Shown: positions 42,548 through 50,617, numbered from the stretch's first letter. The stretch: DNA of 64,000 bases from Paludibacteraceae bacterium (GCA_024399495.1 JAKSNY010000002.1:62001-126000), one strand, 5' to 3'. Translations and numbers: made by a program. The notes: generated by a model from the letters alone, not told the origin.

Positions 42548-43771
42548 ATGGCAGACAAAAATAATCATAGGATACCTAAACTTCGTTTCCCAGAATTTAC
42601 AAGAGAGTGGGAAGAAAAGAAATTGGAAGAGATATATGAAAAACATAATGAGAAAAACGATCTTTCTTTCGGTGTTGATAAGGTTATCTCTGTTGCCAAT
42701 ATGTACTATAAACAAGATGCAAATGTTGGTAATGATGATTACTTAAGGACATATAACATTTTTCGTTTAGGAGATATTGCATATGAAGGGAATAAAAGTA
42801 GTAACTTTACTTATGGAAGATTTGTTGAAAACACAATAGGAGATGGCATTGTTTCTCACGTCTTTGACGTTTATAGACCTATTATAGCTGATTATTGTAT
42901 TGATTATTGGAAATATGCTATCAATTACGAAACGATAATGAGACCTGTTTTAGAAAAAGCAACTATTAAATCAACTATGATGAACAATTTAATAGCAAAA
43001 GATTTTCTAAAACAATCTATTCTAATTCCTCCCACTCTTGCTGAGCAGCAAAAGATTGCTGATTGTTTGTTGGCATTGGATGATATGATAAGTGCGGAGG
43101 GGAAAAAGACAGAGGCTCTTAGAGAATACAAACGCGGACTGATGCAGCAACTATTCCCAACCAATGGTGCCACCACCCCAAAACTCCGCTTCCCAGGATT
43201 TACAGGAGAGTGGGAGTTTGTGAATGGGAACAAATTATTTGCTTCTATAACTAATAAAGTACATAATTCCGATTTGCCAATTCTTGCCTTAACACAAGAA
43301 CAGGGTGCTATACCAAGAGACTTAATAAACTATAATGTTATTGTATCAGAAAAAAGTGTTGCTGGATATAAAGTTGTTGAGAATGATGATTTCATAATCA
43401 GTCTTAGATCTTTTCAAGGTGGAATCGAGTATTCTCGCTATAAAGGTTTATGCAGTCCTGCATATATTGTTCTACGAAAAAAAGATAAACACTTAGTTTC
43501 TGATTTCTATCGTGTATATTTTAAGTCCTACAATTATATTCAAGCGTTAAATAAAAATCTTGAGGGAATAAGAGATGGCAAAATGATAAGCTATCAGCAA
43601 TTTTCAGAGATAAAACTGCCTCTTCCATCTCCTGCTGAACAGCAGAAAATAGCAGATTGTATATCGGCATTGGATGAAATAATTAATGCCCAAGCACAAA
43701 AGACGGAGGCTCTCAGAGAATACAAACGCGGACTGATGCAACAACTATTTCCACAAACCACTACAAAATAA
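42548..43771 (+). CDS. hsdS: Type I restriction-modification specificity subunit
   Basis: A 407-residue HsdS with two target-recognition domains, each opened by PKLRFPxFT.EW and closed by a conserved helical spacer: AEQQKIADCLLALDDMI...REYKRGLMQQLFP (about 167-205) and AEQQKIADCISALDEII...REYKRGLMQQLFP (about 367-404). The spacers are near-identical, as expected for an HsdS built by half-gene duplication. No second inverted hsdS or invertase lies nearby, so phase switching is not indicated. The target sequence cannot be predicted by eye. Confidence 0.94.
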   Translation: MADKNNHRIPKLRFPEFTREWEEKKLEEIYEKHNEKNDLSFGVDKVISVANMYYKQDANVGNDDYLRTYNIFRLGDIAYEGNKSSNFTYGRFVENTIGDGIVSHVFDVYRPIIADYCIDYWKYAINYETIMRPVLEKATIKSTMMNNLIAKDFLKQSILIPPTLAEQQKIADCLLALDDMISAEGKKTEALREYKRGLMQQLFPTNGATTPKLRFPGFTGEWEFVNGNKLFASITNKVHNSDLPILALTQEQGAIPRDLINYNVIVSEKSVAGYKVVENDDFIISLRSFQGGIEYSRYKGLCSPAYIVLRKKDKHLVSDFYRVYFKSYNYIQALNKNLEGIRDGKMISYQQFSEIKLPLPSPAEQQKIADCISALDEIINAQAQKTEALREYKRGLMQQLFPQTTTK

Positions 43772-43777
43772 CATATT

Positions 43778-45043
43778 ATGGCATATAATGACAACATAAT
43801 TAGGGCTCTGCACCGTTGTTTCATACCAGTGAGTGATAAAAATGGGAAAATGGATGTAAACAATCCATTCACCAACTGTGCTCTTATATTTGCGTACAAC
43901 GGAACTGGAAAAACACGTCTATCATACGACTTTGCACACTATGGTCGAAATGAGGAATCTCCATCACATACACTTTATTACAATGCCTATACAGAGGACC
44001 TATTCACTTGGGATAATGACCTTGATAGTAATACAGAGCATCACTTGCTTATCAATACCAATTCAGCATTGATTCAAGGTTTGGCAGGTTATAACTTTTC
44101 TGACAAATTACGTAAATACCTTCATATCTTCACAAATATAGACTTTGATTTTCACTACGATGAAAACAATCCCGAAATTCCAGATTATGTGACATTCAGT
44201 AAAACAATTACTTTTACAGAGAGACTAAATGGAGAGAAGCAAACTTTTGAAGACACCATTGAAAATATTAAGATTTCGAGAGGTGAAGAACGAATATTCG
44301 TTTGGTGCTTCTTCCGTTGCATTATTGACCAAGTAATAAATGGGAATGATGCTTATAAAAACATTGAATACATCTATATTGATGACCCAATGTCATCGTT
44401 AGATGATAATAATGTAATAGCCTTTGCAGAGCAACTATACGCAGTAATTCGCAAACAGAGGGAACAAGAAGTAAAGGATTTCAAGGATGAAAAGAATGAT
44501 TTGCGCCGCATTAAATTTATAGTTTCTTCCCACCACGCACTCTTCTTCCATACTATGCTACATGGCCTTAGTGGAGACAAACAACTTGGGCGTTATTATC
44601 TTAGTTGTAACAGGCAGCGAGATAATTTAGTACTGAAAAGTATGAGCAATGAGACACCATTCTACTATAATGTGGCTATGATGAGTGAAATAAAAAAAGC
44701 TATTGATAACGACAAATTGTATGTATACCATTTTACTATTCTTCGCAGTATTATGGAGAGAATTAAAGAATTCTTTGGACATCATGACCTTACCATTATT
44801 TTAAAAGGAATAACCTATAAAGATCAAAGATTTGACGAGACAGCATTCACAGAGGAAGAATTGACCGACTTCTACGCTCGTGTAGTGAATGTTCTTACCC
44901 ACCAAGTGGCTATGTTTGCCCCGAAACTTATGGTAGAAGACAATAAGGATTTGGCTATAGCTATATTCAATCATCTTATGGATAAATACCAATTTTGTTT
45001 ACCGAATTTAGATGACTACCATTGTGAGAAAAAGTCCAAATAA
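43778..45043 (+). CDS. prrC: PrrC-type anticodon nuclease
   Basis: A 421-residue protein with an N-terminal ABC-type NTPase: ALIFAYNGTGKTRLS (Walker A 41-46), LYYNAYTEDLFTWDNDL, signature NIKISRGE (164-170), Walker B YIYIDDPMSSLDD (198-210). The C-terminal HEPN-like part has YHFTILRSIME (Arg323, Glu327) and YARVVNVLTHQ (His375), which match the Arg320-Glu324-His356 nuclease triad of E. coli PrrC as I remember it. PrrC cleaves tRNA-Lys at the anticodon when a phage inhibits the linked type I enzyme. The position, between hsdS and hsdM, fits. The tRNA-recognition segment (about 287-298) differs from E. coli, so specificity may have changed. Confidence 0.85.
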   Translation: MAYNDNIIRALHRCFIPVSDKNGKMDVNNPFTNCALIFAYNGTGKTRLSYDFAHYGRNEESPSHTLYYNAYTEDLFTWDNDLDSNTEHHLLINTNSALIQGLAGYNFSDKLRKYLHIFTNIDFDFHYDENNPEIPDYVTFSKTITFTERLNGEKQTFEDTIENIKISRGEERIFVWCFFRCIIDQVINGNDAYKNIEYIYIDDPMSSLDDNNVIAFAEQLYAVIRKQREQEVKDFKDEKNDLRRIKFIVSSHHALFFHTMLHGLSGDKQLGRYYLSCNRQRDNLVLKSMSNETPFYYNVAMMSEIKKAIDNDKLYVYHFTILRSIMERIKEFFGHHDLTIILKGITYKDQRFDETAFTEEELTDFYARVVNVLTHQVAMFAPKLMVEDNKDLAIAIFNHLMDKYQFCLPNLDDYHCEKKSK

Positions 45044-45067
45044 CTAAACCTATAAACAACAAACTAT

Positions 45068-46660
45068 ATGAACAAACAAGAAAAAGAACAACTCTTCCGT
45101 GCCCTTTGGAATACAGCAGATTTGCTTAGAGGTGCTATGACAGCAGATAATTTTCGTGATTATATGCTATCAATACTATTCTATCGCTACATAAGTGCAC
45201 GCTATGAAGAGACTGCACGCAGAGAACTTGGAGAAGACCTTGCAGATGATATGACATTGGCACAATGGTATGCCAATAATGCTGACGATATTGCAGAATT
45301 TGAGAATATGATGCTATCATCAACGCACTATATAATTAAACCACAATATCTGTGGAGCAACACTCTAAGTCTTGCCAAAACACAAGACCACGACCTTCTT
45401 TCTCATCTCAAGGAGTGTTTCAGCCATTTGGAAAACGAGTCATTCAAAGGTGCTTTCCGTGGACTGTTTTCTGAAATAAACCTTGATAGTGAGAAATTAG
45501 GAAAAGATTATGCCACACGCAATAAAATGATGTGTAGTGTAATATCTGTTCTGGAAGAAAAACTTATTTCATTTGATGAGGAGGCTGATATACTTGGTGA
45601 TGCGTACGAGTACCTCATTGGACAATTTGCCGCCGGTAGCGGTAAGAAAGCAGGTGAATTTTATACACCGCAACAAGTAAGCACAATTCTTTCACGTATA
45701 GTAACATTAGACTGCCAAGACCCAGCCACAGGAACTAAAAAAGAGTTGGTTAATGTACTTGATTTTGCGTGTGGTTCTGGCTCTCTGTTGTTAAATGTCA
45801 ATCATCAAATGCAATTGAATGGTGGCAAGATTGGCAAAATATGTGGACAAGAGAAAGAGGTCACCACATTCAACCTTGCACGTATGAATATGCTTCTACA
45901 CGGTTTAGGCGATACTCAATTTGAGATATTCCACGGAGATACTCTTACAAACGATTGGGCATACCTAAAAGATAGTAATCAAGTTCATCCTGTTACATTT
46001 GATGCAGTGGTTGCAAATCCGCCTTTCAGTCTGAAATGGGAACCAGATGACGCAACATCTCAAGACCCACGTTTTGTTAACTACGGTGTATCTCCAAAGT
46101 CTGCGGCAGATTTTGCGTTCCTTCTCCACGGATTTCATTACTTAAGTGGTAACGGTACTATGGCAATAATTCTTCCTCACGGAGTTTTATTCCGTAGCGG
46201 AGCAGAAGCAAATATCAGAAAAAAACTACTACAAGATGATAATATTGATTGTATAATAGGACTGCCTGCCAATCTATTCTATTCTACAGGAATACCCGTC
46301 TGCATAATAGTTCTAAAAAAGTGTCGCAAGAGTGATGATGTTCTCTTTATCAACGCTGCCGAGTGTTATAATAAAGACAAAAAACAGAATGTTCTTAGCC
46401 AAGAACATATTGACCGCATTATTGACACTTACAAAAACCGTACAGAGCAAGAGAGATTTAGCAGGCGTGTAAGTTTGAGCGAGATTCGTGACAATGATTA
46501 CAATCTAAACATTACACGTTATGTAAGCCTTGCTAAAGAAGAAACTATAATAGACCTATCATCAGTACAAGAGCAGTTAGCAACACTCAATGCTTCTTCT
46601 AAAGAGTCACAAACACGGTTGAACTCTTTTCTCAAAGAATTGGGGCTAAATAGCATTTGA
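45068..46660 (+). CDS. hsdM: Type I restriction-modification methyltransferase subunit
   Basis: A 530-residue adenine-N6 methyltransferase. The N-terminal HsdM helical domain (LFRALWNTADLLRGAMTADNFRDYMLSILFYR) is followed by SAM motif I VLDFACGSGSLLLNV (FACGSG 233-238) and catalytic motif IV NPPF (317-320). It pairs with HsdS for host modification and with HsdR for restriction. It lies last in the operon, 24 nt after prrC. A terminator-like palindrome follows at 46684. Confidence 0.95.
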   Translation: MNKQEKEQLFRALWNTADLLRGAMTADNFRDYMLSILFYRYISARYEETARRELGEDLADDMTLAQWYANNADDIAEFENMMLSSTHYIIKPQYLWSNTLSLAKTQDHDLLSHLKECFSHLENESFKGAFRGLFSEINLDSEKLGKDYATRNKMMCSVISVLEEKLISFDEEADILGDAYEYLIGQFAAGSGKKAGEFYTPQQVSTILSRIVTLDCQDPATGTKKELVNVLDFACGSGSLLLNVNHQMQLNGGKIGKICGQEKEVTTFNLARMNMLLHGLGDTQFEIFHGDTLTNDWAYLKDSNQVHPVTFDAVVANPPFSLKWEPDDATSQDPRFVNYGVSPKSAADFAFLLHGFHYLSGNGTMAIILPHGVLFRSGAEANIRKKLLQDDNIDCIIGLPANLFYSTGIPVCIIVLKKCRKSDDVLFINAAECYNKDKKQNVLSQEHIDRIIDTYKNRTEQERFSRRVSLSEIRDNDYNLNITRYVSLAKEETIIDLSSVQEQLATLNASSKESQTRLNSFLKELGLNSI

Positions 46661-46683
46661 TTTTACAAATACCATAAAAAAAG

Positions 46684-46726
46684 TTACGGCTGTGCAAAAC
46701 TCTTGCACAACCGTTTTTTATTTTTG
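46684..46726 (+). promoter_or_regulatory. Combined hsdM terminator, candidate operator and DUF2130 promoter
   Basis: ACGGCTGTGCAA / TTGCACAACCGT (11 of 12 pairs, loop AACTC) followed by TTTTTTA is a good intrinsic terminator for hsdM. It contains GTGCAAAACTCTTGCAC (46692-46708), nearly identical to the hsdR-promoter palindrome, and is followed after 10 nt by the -7 box TATTTTTG (46719-46726). Confidence 0.65.
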
Positions 46727-46770
46727 CAGTGTAAAGAGAAATAATATAAACCTATAAAATTGTTTGACCT

Positions 46771-48030
46771 ATGGAGAAAACCATTAAGTGTCCAAGTTGC
46801 GGAGCAGAAATCCGTATGGATGAGGCAGAGTACAATCAAATTCTCAGCCAAGTTAGGAACCAAGAATTTGCAGAAGCAGTTGCACAACGCGAAAAAGAAC
46901 TGCATACGCAAATGGAGGCACAAATTCGTGCTGATAAGGTTGAATCAGCCGCGAAAGTTAAAGAATTGGAGCTGCAACTTCAAACTTTGAAACAAACGCA
47001 AAAAGCGGAGCTAAATTCGGCTATCGCTGAAAAAAATGTAGAATTGGCAGATCTGAAAAAACAAGCCAATGATGCAGTAGTAAAAGAGCATCAAAAAGTG
47101 GCTCAAGAGATTGCTGACTTGAAAGCCGAAGTAGCAAACCTCAAATTAGAGGCACAGAAGGATGCTAATGCTGCTGAGAAACGATTGGCAGAACAAAAAG
47201 AGTCATTTGAGAAGCAGATACAGATGAAAGAAGAGCAAGTACAACAGTACAAGGACTACAAGGCTAAACTTGGGACAAAATTGCTTGGCGAAGATTTGGA
47301 GCAACACTGTCTCAACAGCTATGAAATGAATGTACGTCCATATCTGCCAAATGCCGAATTTGGGAAAGACAATGATTGTGCAGAAGGCAGTAAGGGTGAC
47401 TTTATCTTCAGAGAAACGGAAGAAGGTACAGAGGTGACAAGCATTATGTTTGAGATGAAAAATGAAGCAGACGAGAGCAAAACAAAGCATAAGAATGCTG
47501 ATTTTTTCAAAAAATTGGATGAAGACCGCAAAAAGAAAAACTGCGAGTTTGCTGTCCTTGTCTCAATGTTGGAAAAAGACAGCGAACTATACAACAGCGG
47601 AATAGTGTTGGCTCCAGGCTATGAAAAGATGTATGTCATAAGACCGCAATTTTTCCTGTCAATATTGGCTGTCCTAAGGCAAACGGGTAGAAATACCATA
47701 GATTGTAAGAAACAGTTGGAAAAGATTCAACAGCAAAATGTTGATGTCACCAACTTTGAAACAAAAATGTTTGAATTTGCCAATTTGTTTGGCAAACACT
47801 GTAAAAATGCTCTTAAGCAGAGAGAAGAGGCGATCAAACAGTTGGACAATATCATTACAGCATGCAACAACGCTAAAGAAGCGTTAAGGCTGGAAGGCGT
47901 TCACTACGATAATGCCGAAAAGAACATACAAGAGAAGTTCACCATTCGTGCTCTCACTGTGGGCAATCCTACAATGCTTAAAAAATTTGAGGACGCACGA
48001 ACCACAGCAGGAAGTTCACCTGTAGAATAA
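46771..48030 (+). CDS. DUF2130 protein, predicted PD-(D/E)xK nuclease with coiled coil
   Basis: A 419-residue protein. It opens with a CPSC zinc-ribbon-like knuckle (residues 7-10), continues with a long coiled coil (about 35-165) and then the DUF2130 core: GKLLGEDLE-like LGTKLLGEDLEQHC, GDFIF (Asp210) and IMFEMKNE (Glu228, Lys230), forming a PD-(D/E)xK pattern, and LVSMLEKDSELYNSGI. DUF2130 genes often accompany restriction systems; a nuclease role is inferred. It is transcribed from its own promoter sharing the hsdR operator-like palindrome. Confidence 0.8.
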   Translation: MEKTIKCPSCGAEIRMDEAEYNQILSQVRNQEFAEAVAQREKELHTQMEAQIRADKVESAAKVKELELQLQTLKQTQKAELNSAIAEKNVELADLKKQANDAVVKEHQKVAQEIADLKAEVANLKLEAQKDANAAEKRLAEQKESFEKQIQMKEEQVQQYKDYKAKLGTKLLGEDLEQHCLNSYEMNVRPYLPNAEFGKDNDCAEGSKGDFIFRETEEGTEVTSIMFEMKNEADESKTKHKNADFFKKLDEDRKKKNCEFAVLVSMLEKDSELYNSGIVLAPGYEKMYVIRPQFFLSILAVLRQTGRNTIDCKKQLEKIQQQNVDVTNFETKMFEFANLFGKHCKNALKQREEAIKQLDNIITACNNAKEALRLEGVHYDNAEKNIQEKFTIRALTVGNPTMLKKFEDARTTAGSSPVE

Positions 48031-48059
48031 GCACACTCCAACTGTTGTGCTATTCATTC

Positions 48060-48215
48060 CTGCATGTTAGCGTACGGGCGAAGCCAAGCACGCGACAGCG
48101 TGCCGCGAAGCGTAGGGTTAGGGACTGTTTGGAGTAGCGAGGGCAGAAGCCAAGTTCACTTGGGTTATGCCGAGTCACGACAAACATGTTCTGCGGAGCA
48201 GAAATATGCCCCACA
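48060..48215. repeat. Modular intergenic repeat copy after DUF2130 gene
   Basis: GCGACAGCGTGCCGCGAAGCGTAGGG begins a block of about 100 nt (GGACTGTTTGGAGTAGCGAGG... TTATGCCGAGTCACGACAAACATGTTCTGCGGAGCAGAA... ATATGCCCC) that is also present at about 25405-25510. No gene fits. Confidence 0.7.
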
Positions 48216-48225
48216 CAAGGAAAAA

Positions 48226-48280
48226 AGCTCCACAAAACAAATAAGGGTTTCCATTTGGAAACCCTTTGTTTTGTGGAGCT
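48226..48280 (-). terminator. Long hairpin overlapping the tmRNA 3' end
   Basis: AGCTCCACAAAACAAA plus GGGTTTCC (48226-48252, with a TAA bulge at 48242-48244) pairs perfectly with GGAAACCC plus TTTGTTTTGTGGAGCT (48257-48280). The inner stem followed by ATTTGTTTTGT is the probable tmRNA terminator. The outer stem contains the tmRNA's own 3' bases. Confidence 0.7.
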
Positions 48281-48670
48281 GGTGGGGTTTGAACCCACGT
48301 CCAAACGAGGAAACAATATGCTTTCTACACGCTTATTCCGGCCTACGGTTTTTGTGTTGCTCCAAGACCCGGACCACTAAAGAACAACCTTAGCCTATTG
48401 AATTTAACTCTTTCTAAAAGGCGTAAAAAGAGCGAGTCCCGATATTCCTGCACCTCCTTGTTCAAACATCCTCGTGACTACGGCGTTTGGGAGATGTCTT
48501 GATCCATCACCTTGTGACGGAATAAAGCTAATCTACTATTATTCGATTAAGCGGCAAGAGCATAAGATGTTTCGCCAGATATTGTTTGAAAGTTCAGATT
48601 ATAGAGCCTGCTTACAACGCTCTGCGTGCTTACATACCGGTTCTGCCCGCTGTCAAAGCCAGTCAGCCCC
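48274..48670 (-). ncRNA. ssrA: tmRNA (ssrA), tag GETSYALAA
   Basis: Minus-strand tmRNA of 397 nt. The 5' end GGGGCTGACTGGCTTTGACA and the 3' end with T arm GTGGG-TTCAAAC-CCCAC and acceptor CAGCTCC are characteristic; the acceptor pairs GGGGCTG/CAGCTCC. The tag frame GGC GAA ACA TCT TAT GCT CTT GCC GCT TAA lies at 48547-48576 and encodes GETSYALAA, close to the known Bacteroides tag GETNYALAA. CCA is not encoded. The 5' end begins one base after the stop codon of the upstream gene. Rescues stalled ribosomes and marks products for proteolysis. Confidence 0.96.
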
Positions 48671-49636
48671 TTATTTATTAATAAAGTCGATGATTTTCTT
48701 TCGATAATCAACACAAAGCATAACAATCACACCTAAGCACAAGAAACATATAGAAAACGGAATAATCGTTTTTACGAAATGGTTAATAGGTTTGTCAATA
48801 AATCTTGCAGGACCTGCAGTTTTTACAATCTCAGAATTATATTTCCATCCTTCTTCAGACTGTTGTACCATTCTTTTTAAATTGATAATCTGTTGTGTGT
48901 ACTCTATTGGATTGGTGGTTGTTGTAGCTATAAGAGAACCTTCCTTGTTTATTTCAAAAGACTTTTTGATACCTTTATTGTTTTTGTAATTATACTCAAG
49001 ATATCGCAACGAATCCAGTGCGTTAATCTCTTCAGTAGCAAATTCAATAATTGTCTTGTATTGCTCAAAACGTTGCTCATTAGCTCTTAACAATTGTTTG
49101 TGATCACTAAAAAGATTCACAATTGAGGTTTCCAATTCATGAATTGTTTGTAAATCTTTGACTACAAACTCAACACAAAAAGATGACATATTTAAGTCAT
49201 AATGTCCTACTTTAACGGTATCCTTATAATCTGTAAAACAATATGTATGAGTTGAATCCGCAAAATAAATGGCATGTGGTTTTATCATTTTTATGTTTTT
49301 TACTGTCTCAATGGGTAAACGCATATCTCTTGCGACAGATTTATCAGATCCTTTTGCAACCAACTTGATATCATTGATATAATCCATACTGACACCAATA
49401 CAATTAGTATAATTAACAAGAACAGAGTACTTGGGCAATATTAACCAATAACATATAGAAGCCATAATGCCAACTAATATGAACAACCCGCACTGCCACC
49501 ATTTTTTTAGGCAGTACCTGATTATAAATATTATCGGATTCCATATAAAAGAGACAAACCACCCCCAGATGCATTTGATTATATCTATTAAATCCATCTC
49601 TTCCTTTTGTTCGTTTTGCTGATTCTTTTGTTCCAT
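48671..49636 (-). CDS. Wzz-like (chain-length determinant-like) inner-membrane protein
   Basis: A 321-residue protein with two TM segments (about 48-68 and 290-312) enclosing a ~220-residue periplasmic domain with a helical stretch (LETSIVNLFSDHKQLLRANEQRFEQYKTIIEFATEEINAL). This is the topology of Wzz/polysaccharide co-polymerases, but the conserved proline-rich motif near TM2 is weak (GPARFIDKPINHF), so function is uncertain. Its TAA stop is directly next to the first tmRNA base. A TAACTTTG promoter precedes it. Confidence 0.6.
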   Translation of the reverse strand: MEQKNQQNEQKEEMDLIDIIKCIWGWFVSFIWNPIIFIIRYCLKKWWQCGLFILVGIMASICYWLILPKYSVLVNYTNCIGVSMDYINDIKLVAKGSDKSVARDMRLPIETVKNIKMIKPHAIYFADSTHTYCFTDYKDTVKVGHYDLNMSSFCVEFVVKDLQTIHELETSIVNLFSDHKQLLRANEQRFEQYKTIIEFATEEINALDSLRYLEYNYKNNKGIKKSFEINKEGSLIATTTTNPIEYTQQIINLKRMVQQSEEGWKYNSEIVKTAGPARFIDKPINHFVKTIIPFSICFLCLGVIVMLCVDYRKKIIDFINK

Positions 49637-49656
49637 ATTACACTATAATTTTTTTG

Positions 49657-49664
49657 CAAAGTTA
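49657..49664 (-). promoter_or_regulatory. -7 box of Wzz-like gene
   Basis: TAACTTTG on the minus strand, 21 nt before the ATG. Confidence 0.55.
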
Positions 49665-49685
49665 AATAAAAAAAGTGATATAATA

Positions 49686-50543
49686 CTAATCAAACTTAAT
49701 AATTTGCCCAACAGACGGAATAGAATCATACGACATTTTGTTTATATCGTACAACTTAATAAGTTTAACCCCGTATTTTTGTGATATTATATACATAGAT
49801 TCCCCCTTTTCCACTATATGTGGTTTGCATTTTTCACACTTGTTTTTCTTTGGTTTCAGGTAAACAATATCCCCTTCAGACGGCTGTTTTGAGTCTTTAT
49901 CCACATCGTTGTAAACATATATGAGATCAAACGGAACACGGTGTTTGACAGACAAAGTATAATACGTCTCGTTTCTTTGAGCAAACACATGCTTTATGCC
50001 GTTAATAGGGTTTTTTACCACCTTTTGTTTGGCTGGCGTTACAGTCTGCATCAAGTCATATTGATGTAAATTATGTTCTTCTATCAAGTTTATAAGTCTT
50101 GTAGGATATTTTGGATCTGTGGCGTAACCTGCTTCTTTCAACCCTTTTGCCCAACCTTTATAGTCTGTTCTGTCTAACTCAAAAAGGAAAGAGTAGCGTG
50201 CACGATTTTTCAGAAATTGTGAATGGTCTATAAAAGACTGCTCCGGGTTGTCATATTTGCGGAAACACTCCTGATTTGCGTCATCATCGTGCCGTAAGGT
50301 TGCACCGCTCCAATCATTATGACACTTAATGCCAAAATGGTTGTTGCCTTCAACTGCAACGTAACTTTTTCCAAGACCCGATTCCAAAATACCTTGAGCC
50401 AAAGTGATACTTGCAGGTATTCCGTAATCCATCATCTCTCTTATGGCAATATCTTTGTACAATGATACATAATCGTCATATTCATCTGCCATAACGGCAA
50501 AAAACGAGAGAAAAGAGACTATAAGAGTGAATAATCTTTTCAT
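49686..50543 (-). CDS. Glucosaminidase (GH73) with LysM domains
   Basis: A 285-residue exported peptidoglycan hydrolase: Sec signal peptide (MKRLFTLIVSFLSFFAVMA), GH73 domain with ITLAQGILESGLGKS (catalytic Glu54) and NNHFGIKCH and YPTRLINLIEEHNLHQYD; then two LysM-like repeats (about 185-235 and 243-285: HIVEKGESMYIISQKYGVKLIKLYDIN). The family cleaves between GlcNAc and MurNAc during wall remodelling. It is divergent from cdd with a shared short intergenic region. Confidence 0.9.
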   Translation of the reverse strand: MKRLFTLIVSFLSFFAVMADEYDDYVSLYKDIAIREMMDYGIPASITLAQGILESGLGKSYVAVEGNNHFGIKCHNDWSGATLRHDDDANQECFRKYDNPEQSFIDHSQFLKNRARYSFLFELDRTDYKGWAKGLKEAGYATDPKYPTRLINLIEEHNLHQYDLMQTVTPAKQKVVKNPINGIKHVFAQRNETYYTLSVKHRVPFDLIYVYNDVDKDSKQPSEGDIVYLKPKKNKCEKCKPHIVEKGESMYIISQKYGVKLIKLYDINKMSYDSIPSVGQIIKFD

Positions 50544-50560
50544 TTATCAGAATTTTGACA

Positions 50561-50568
50561 CAAAGATA
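50561..50568 (-). promoter_or_regulatory. -7 box of glucosaminidase gene
   Basis: TATCTTTG on the minus strand, 18 nt before the start. Confidence 0.6.
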
Positions 50569-50581
50569 ATAAAAAAATTTG

Positions 50582-50589
50582 TATATTTG
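50582..50589 (+). promoter_or_regulatory. -7 box of cdd-lptF-ribBA
   Basis: TATATTTG on the plus strand, 29 nt before the cdd ATG, divergent from the glucosaminidase promoter. Confidence 0.65.
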
Positions 50590-50617
50590 TAGTTTATAAG
50601 TTGTAATAGGCATTTTT

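Noticed and set aside
42548-43771. Phase-variable hsdS shufflon
   Set aside because: Two similar half-repeats exist, but they are the normal direct conserved regions of one HsdS. No inverted partner gene or invertase is nearby.
34719-48273. Complete integrative element
   Set aside because: No integrase, excisionase, relaxase or direct att repeats were found, only location next to ssrA.
48050-48393. Reading frames on both strands over the repeat and tmRNA 3' end
   Set aside because: They overlap tmRNA and repeat DNA; tmRNA is certain from both ends and the tag frame.
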